From assembly GCA_031390045.1 (NCBI GenBank), contig JANMTB010000217.1, forward strand, positions 1-7,169: a stretch of 7,169 nucleotides of DNA, given 5' to 3'. Positions 5,984-7,169 of the stretch are shown here, piece by piece. Position numbers and translations under genes: made by a program. Under the pieces are notes generated by a model. The model was not told where the DNA came from. It worked only from the letters and a program-made list of their open reading frames with translations, and searched no databases. Positions within the stretch are counted from its first letter, which is position 1. The number at the start of each line of letters is the position of its first letter. Source of the DNA: Aalborgiella sp031390045 (GTDB lineage: Bacteria; Pseudomonadota; Gammaproteobacteria; Burkholderiales; Burkholderiaceae_C).

Positions 5984-6326
5984 ATGGATGTGGCTAGATG
6001 CCACAGAAACAGTGACGATATCTGAACTCTCCCGCTGCTGCGGTATGAGCACGTTTGAGTTGGATGAACTGATCGAATACAAAGCGCTGCCGCCGCTGCC
6101 ACCCGCGCCGTCACAATCGCCTTTGATGTTTGAGCGTCTGTTCAGTGCGGAGTGGGTCACGCCCTTGCGCGAAGTGGGCAAGATGCGGCACGACTACGAT
6201 TTGGACTTGTTCACAGTAGCCATGCTGCTCGGCCATCTCAATCGCATCGAGGTTTTAGAGAAAAAAGTGCGCAATCTGCAAGCGCACTTGCCTACGCATT
6301 GGGATTACTCCTTAGCCGCAGATTGA
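5955..6326 (+). CDS. cbpM: Chaperone modulator CbpM
   Basis: A MerR-like helix-turn-helix protein of 123 residues (E. coli about 101). In E. coli, CbpM binds the J domain of CbpA and blocks both its co-chaperone and DNA-binding activities. The HTH-like segment is TVTISELSRCCGMSTFELDELIEY (19-42). A Pro-rich insert (LPPLPPAPSQSP, 46-57) replaces the short wing-like loop. The conserved CbpM core follows as LREVGKMRHDYDLDLFTVAMLLGHLNRI (71-98), ending in a leucine/charged helix likely to be coiled coil (LEKKVRNLQAHL, 101-112). The gene starts within the last 29 bases of cbpA in a different frame, so the two must share an mRNA and are probably translationally linked. The N-terminal 17 residues are not shared with E. 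coli. It converges on the yqeY-like gene with only 20 bp between stops. Confidence 0.88.
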   Translation: MAQLLQQPVEWMWLDATETVTISELSRCCGMSTFELDELIEYKALPPLPPAPSQSPLMFERLFSAEWVTPLREVGKMRHDYDLDLFTVAMLLGHLNRIEVLEKKVRNLQAHLPTHWDYSLAAD

Positions 6327-6331
6327 CGCAG

Positions 6332-6350
6332 CTGAAACGAAGATTTTCAG
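6332..6350. terminator. Weak hairpin between convergent cbpM and yqeY-like gene
   Basis: CTGAAA (6332-6337) can pair with TTTCAG (6345-6350) around a 7-nt loop, overlapping the stop codon of the minus-strand gene. The stem is short and AT-rich and has no downstream U-tract. It is the only hairpin I see at this junction, so termination here is uncertain. Confidence 0.25.
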
Positions 6351-6793
6351 TTAGCCAAAGCAGCTTTCACAGCTGCAGAGACTTGCCCCATCTCAGCCTT
6401 GCCCGCCAATTGCGCCTTAGCCGCGCCCATGACTTTGCCCATGTCGCCAGGACCCGCAGCACCTAAGCTTCCAACAAGTGCTTTTACGGCGGTTAGCACC
6501 TCATCTGACGTCATTCGCACAGGCAAATAGCCCTGCAGCACGGTGATTTCACCCGCTTCTTTGTCCGTCATGTCTTTGCGGTCGGCTTTGGTGAAGGCGT
6601 CAATGCTGTCTTTGCGCTGCTTGATCATTTTGTCGATGATTGCTATGACCATGGCATCGTCCAAAATGACGCGCTCATCGACTTCTTTTTGCTTGCAAGC
6701 AGACAACAACAGGCGAATCGTGCCCAAGCGCTCAGCGTCCTTGGCGCGCATGGCGGTTTTCATGTCCTCGGTGATTTGGTCTTTGAGTAGCAT
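6347..6793 (-). CDS. yqeY: GatB/YqeY domain-containing protein
   Basis: A protein of 148 residues consisting of a stand-alone YqeY domain, the helical tRNA-binding fold also found at the C-terminus of GatB, the amidotransferase subunit that makes Gln-tRNA or Asn-tRNA. The function of the free form is not established; a role in tRNA recognition or amidation is inferred from the fold. Visible family motifs are MLLKDQITEDMKTAMRAKDAERLGTIRLLLSACKQKEVDE (1-40), IDKMIKQRKDSIDAF (53-67), EAGEITVLQGYLPVRMTSDE (79-98) and GDMGKVMGAAKAQLAGKAEMGQVS (115-138). The start at 6793 has a good Shine-Dalgarno (AAGGA, minus strand 6805-6801) seven bases away. It lies downstream of rpsU on the same strand, but a strong terminator intervenes, so it needs read-through or its own promoter. 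In many Burkholderiales dnaG and rpoD follow; here cbpM follows in convergent orientation. Confidence 0.92.
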   Translation of the reverse strand: MLLKDQITEDMKTAMRAKDAERLGTIRLLLSACKQKEVDERVILDDAMVIAIIDKMIKQRKDSIDAFTKADRKDMTDKEAGEITVLQGYLPVRMTSDEVLTAVKALVGSLGAAGPGDMGKVMGAAKAQLAGKAEMGQVSAAVKAALAN

Positions 6794-6800
6794 GGTTTTT

Positions 6801-6805
6801 TCCTT
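6801..6805 (-). promoter_or_regulatory. Shine-Dalgarno for the yqeY-like gene
   Basis: On the minus strand AAGGA stands seven bases before the ATG at 6793-6791. It supports this start and independent translation after the rpsU terminator. Confidence 0.7.
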
Positions 6806-6832
6806 GTATCAATTTATTCTAAGTTTAAAAGT

Positions 6833-6864
6833 AAAAAAGCCCGCAGACAAAATCTTGCGGGCTT
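6833..6864 (-). terminator. Intrinsic terminator of rpsU
   Basis: Read on the minus strand, AAGCCCGCA (6864-6856) pairs perfectly with TGCGGGCTT (6845-6837), a 9-bp GC-rich stem with a 10-nt loop, followed by a run of T (6838-6833). This is a classical rho-independent terminator facing away from rpsU, 36 bp after its stop codon. It precedes the yqeY-like gene by about 40 bp. It may be partial, letting S21 be made in excess over downstream genes. Confidence 0.88.
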
Positions 6865-6900
6865 AGTTTGTAAGAAGAGTTGCTGTGAAGCAAATACGAT

Positions 6901-7113
6901 TTAGTACATCTTCTTTGGCAACTGCATCGCGCGAATACGCTTGTAGTTGCGCTTAACAGCAGCAGATTTCTTACGCTTACGCTCTGTGGTTGGCTTCTCG
7001 TAAAACTCACGAGCGCGCAGGTCTGTCAATAAACCCAATTTCTCTATCTGGCGCTTAAAGCGACGCAGTGCAACATCAAACGGCTCATTCTCTTTTAAAC
7101 GAATAGTGGTCAT
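6901..7113 (-). CDS. rpsU: 30S ribosomal protein S21
   Basis: A small basic protein of 70 residues, the full normal length for the S21 family. It binds the 30S subunit near the 3' end of 16S rRNA and takes part in recognition of the mRNA leader at initiation. The sequence is nearly textbook: MTTIRLKENEPFDVALRRFKR (1-21), LLTDLRAREFYEKPTTERKRKK (28-49), and a Lys/Arg-rich tail ending RIRAMQLPKKMY. The Shine-Dalgarno is poor: a CGGAAA stands roughly ten bases before the ATG, in an AT-rich leader. A strong terminator follows 36 bp after the stop. The gene upstream on the same strand is outside the window. Confidence 0.97.
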   Translation of the reverse strand: MTTIRLKENEPFDVALRRFKRQIEKLGLLTDLRAREFYEKPTTERKRKKSAAVKRNYKRIRAMQLPKKMY

Positions 7114-7157
7114 GAAATAATAATTTCCGAAAAATAATTGCGCTGGGAAGATCGTGG

Positions 7158-7169
7158 CCCCGCGCGGGG
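7158..7169. repeat. GC palindrome at the right edge
   Basis: CCCCGCGCGGGG is a perfect 12-bp palindrome forming the last bases of the window, about 45 bp upstream of rpsU. It may be the inner part of a longer inverted repeat or a terminator stem of the neighbouring gene; its outer flank on the right is missing. Confidence 0.5.

Noticed and set aside
1..7169. Search for a novel defence, mobile or toxin-antitoxin system
   Set aside because: Every sizeable frame is accounted for by a conserved housekeeping family. No orphan gene, transposase, nuclease, small basic toxin pair or structured repeat array with associated genes is visible. CbpA-CbpM is a known co-chaperone and modulator pair.

Overview
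This window is ordinary bacterial chromosome, most likely from a betaproteobacterium of the order Burkholderiales and perhaps close to Comamonadaceae. I infer this from the protein sequences (SuhB start MSPNLHPM, the short-form CysE, a 70-residue S21, a DarP N-terminus of the KKGYYVNGHFVAE type) and from neighbour pairs I remember as typical of that order: suhB/trmJ divergent, yjgA-mog divergent from pmbA, and rpsU next to a yqeY/gatB-like gene. No species call is possible from sequence alone. Coding density is high. I see no rRNA, tRNA, CRISPR array, transposase, integrase, phage gene or toxin-antitoxin pair.

Layout from left to right. A truncated suhB (minus strand) runs off the left edge and is divergent from trmJ (tRNA 2'-O-methyltransferase) and cysE (serine O-acetyltransferase), which are 36 bp apart and probably co-transcribed. 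cysE converges on mog (molybdopterin adenylyltransferase); the spacer between them holds a C-rich, half-palindromic repeat. Upstream of mog on the same strand is yjgA/darP (50S maturation factor), which is divergent from pmbA/tldE (TldD/TldE protease subunit). pmbA is followed by an 11/22-bp tandem repeat and a hairpin, then by cbpA-cbpM, a DnaJ-like co-chaperone with its modulator. These two genes overlap by 29 nt in different frames. cbpM converges closely on a yqeY/GatB-type gene (minus strand), which is separated by a strong intrinsic terminator from rpsU (ribosomal protein S21), the last complete gene.

Most genes are housekeeping: RNA modification and ribosome assembly or translation (trmJ, darP, rpsU, yqeY), cysteine and molybdenum-cofactor synthesis (cysE, mog), proteolysis and chaperoning (pmbA, cbpA, cbpM). 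I found no convincing evidence of a new multi-gene system. The items most worth a second look are an approximately 30-residue insertion in TrmJ whose DNA is rich in inverted repeats, the CCCCAA hexamer array that builds a Pro-Thr tail on CbpA and overlaps cbpM, the 22-bp perfect tandem duplication before cbpA, and the apparent separation of rpsU-yqeY from the usual dnaG-rpoD partners.
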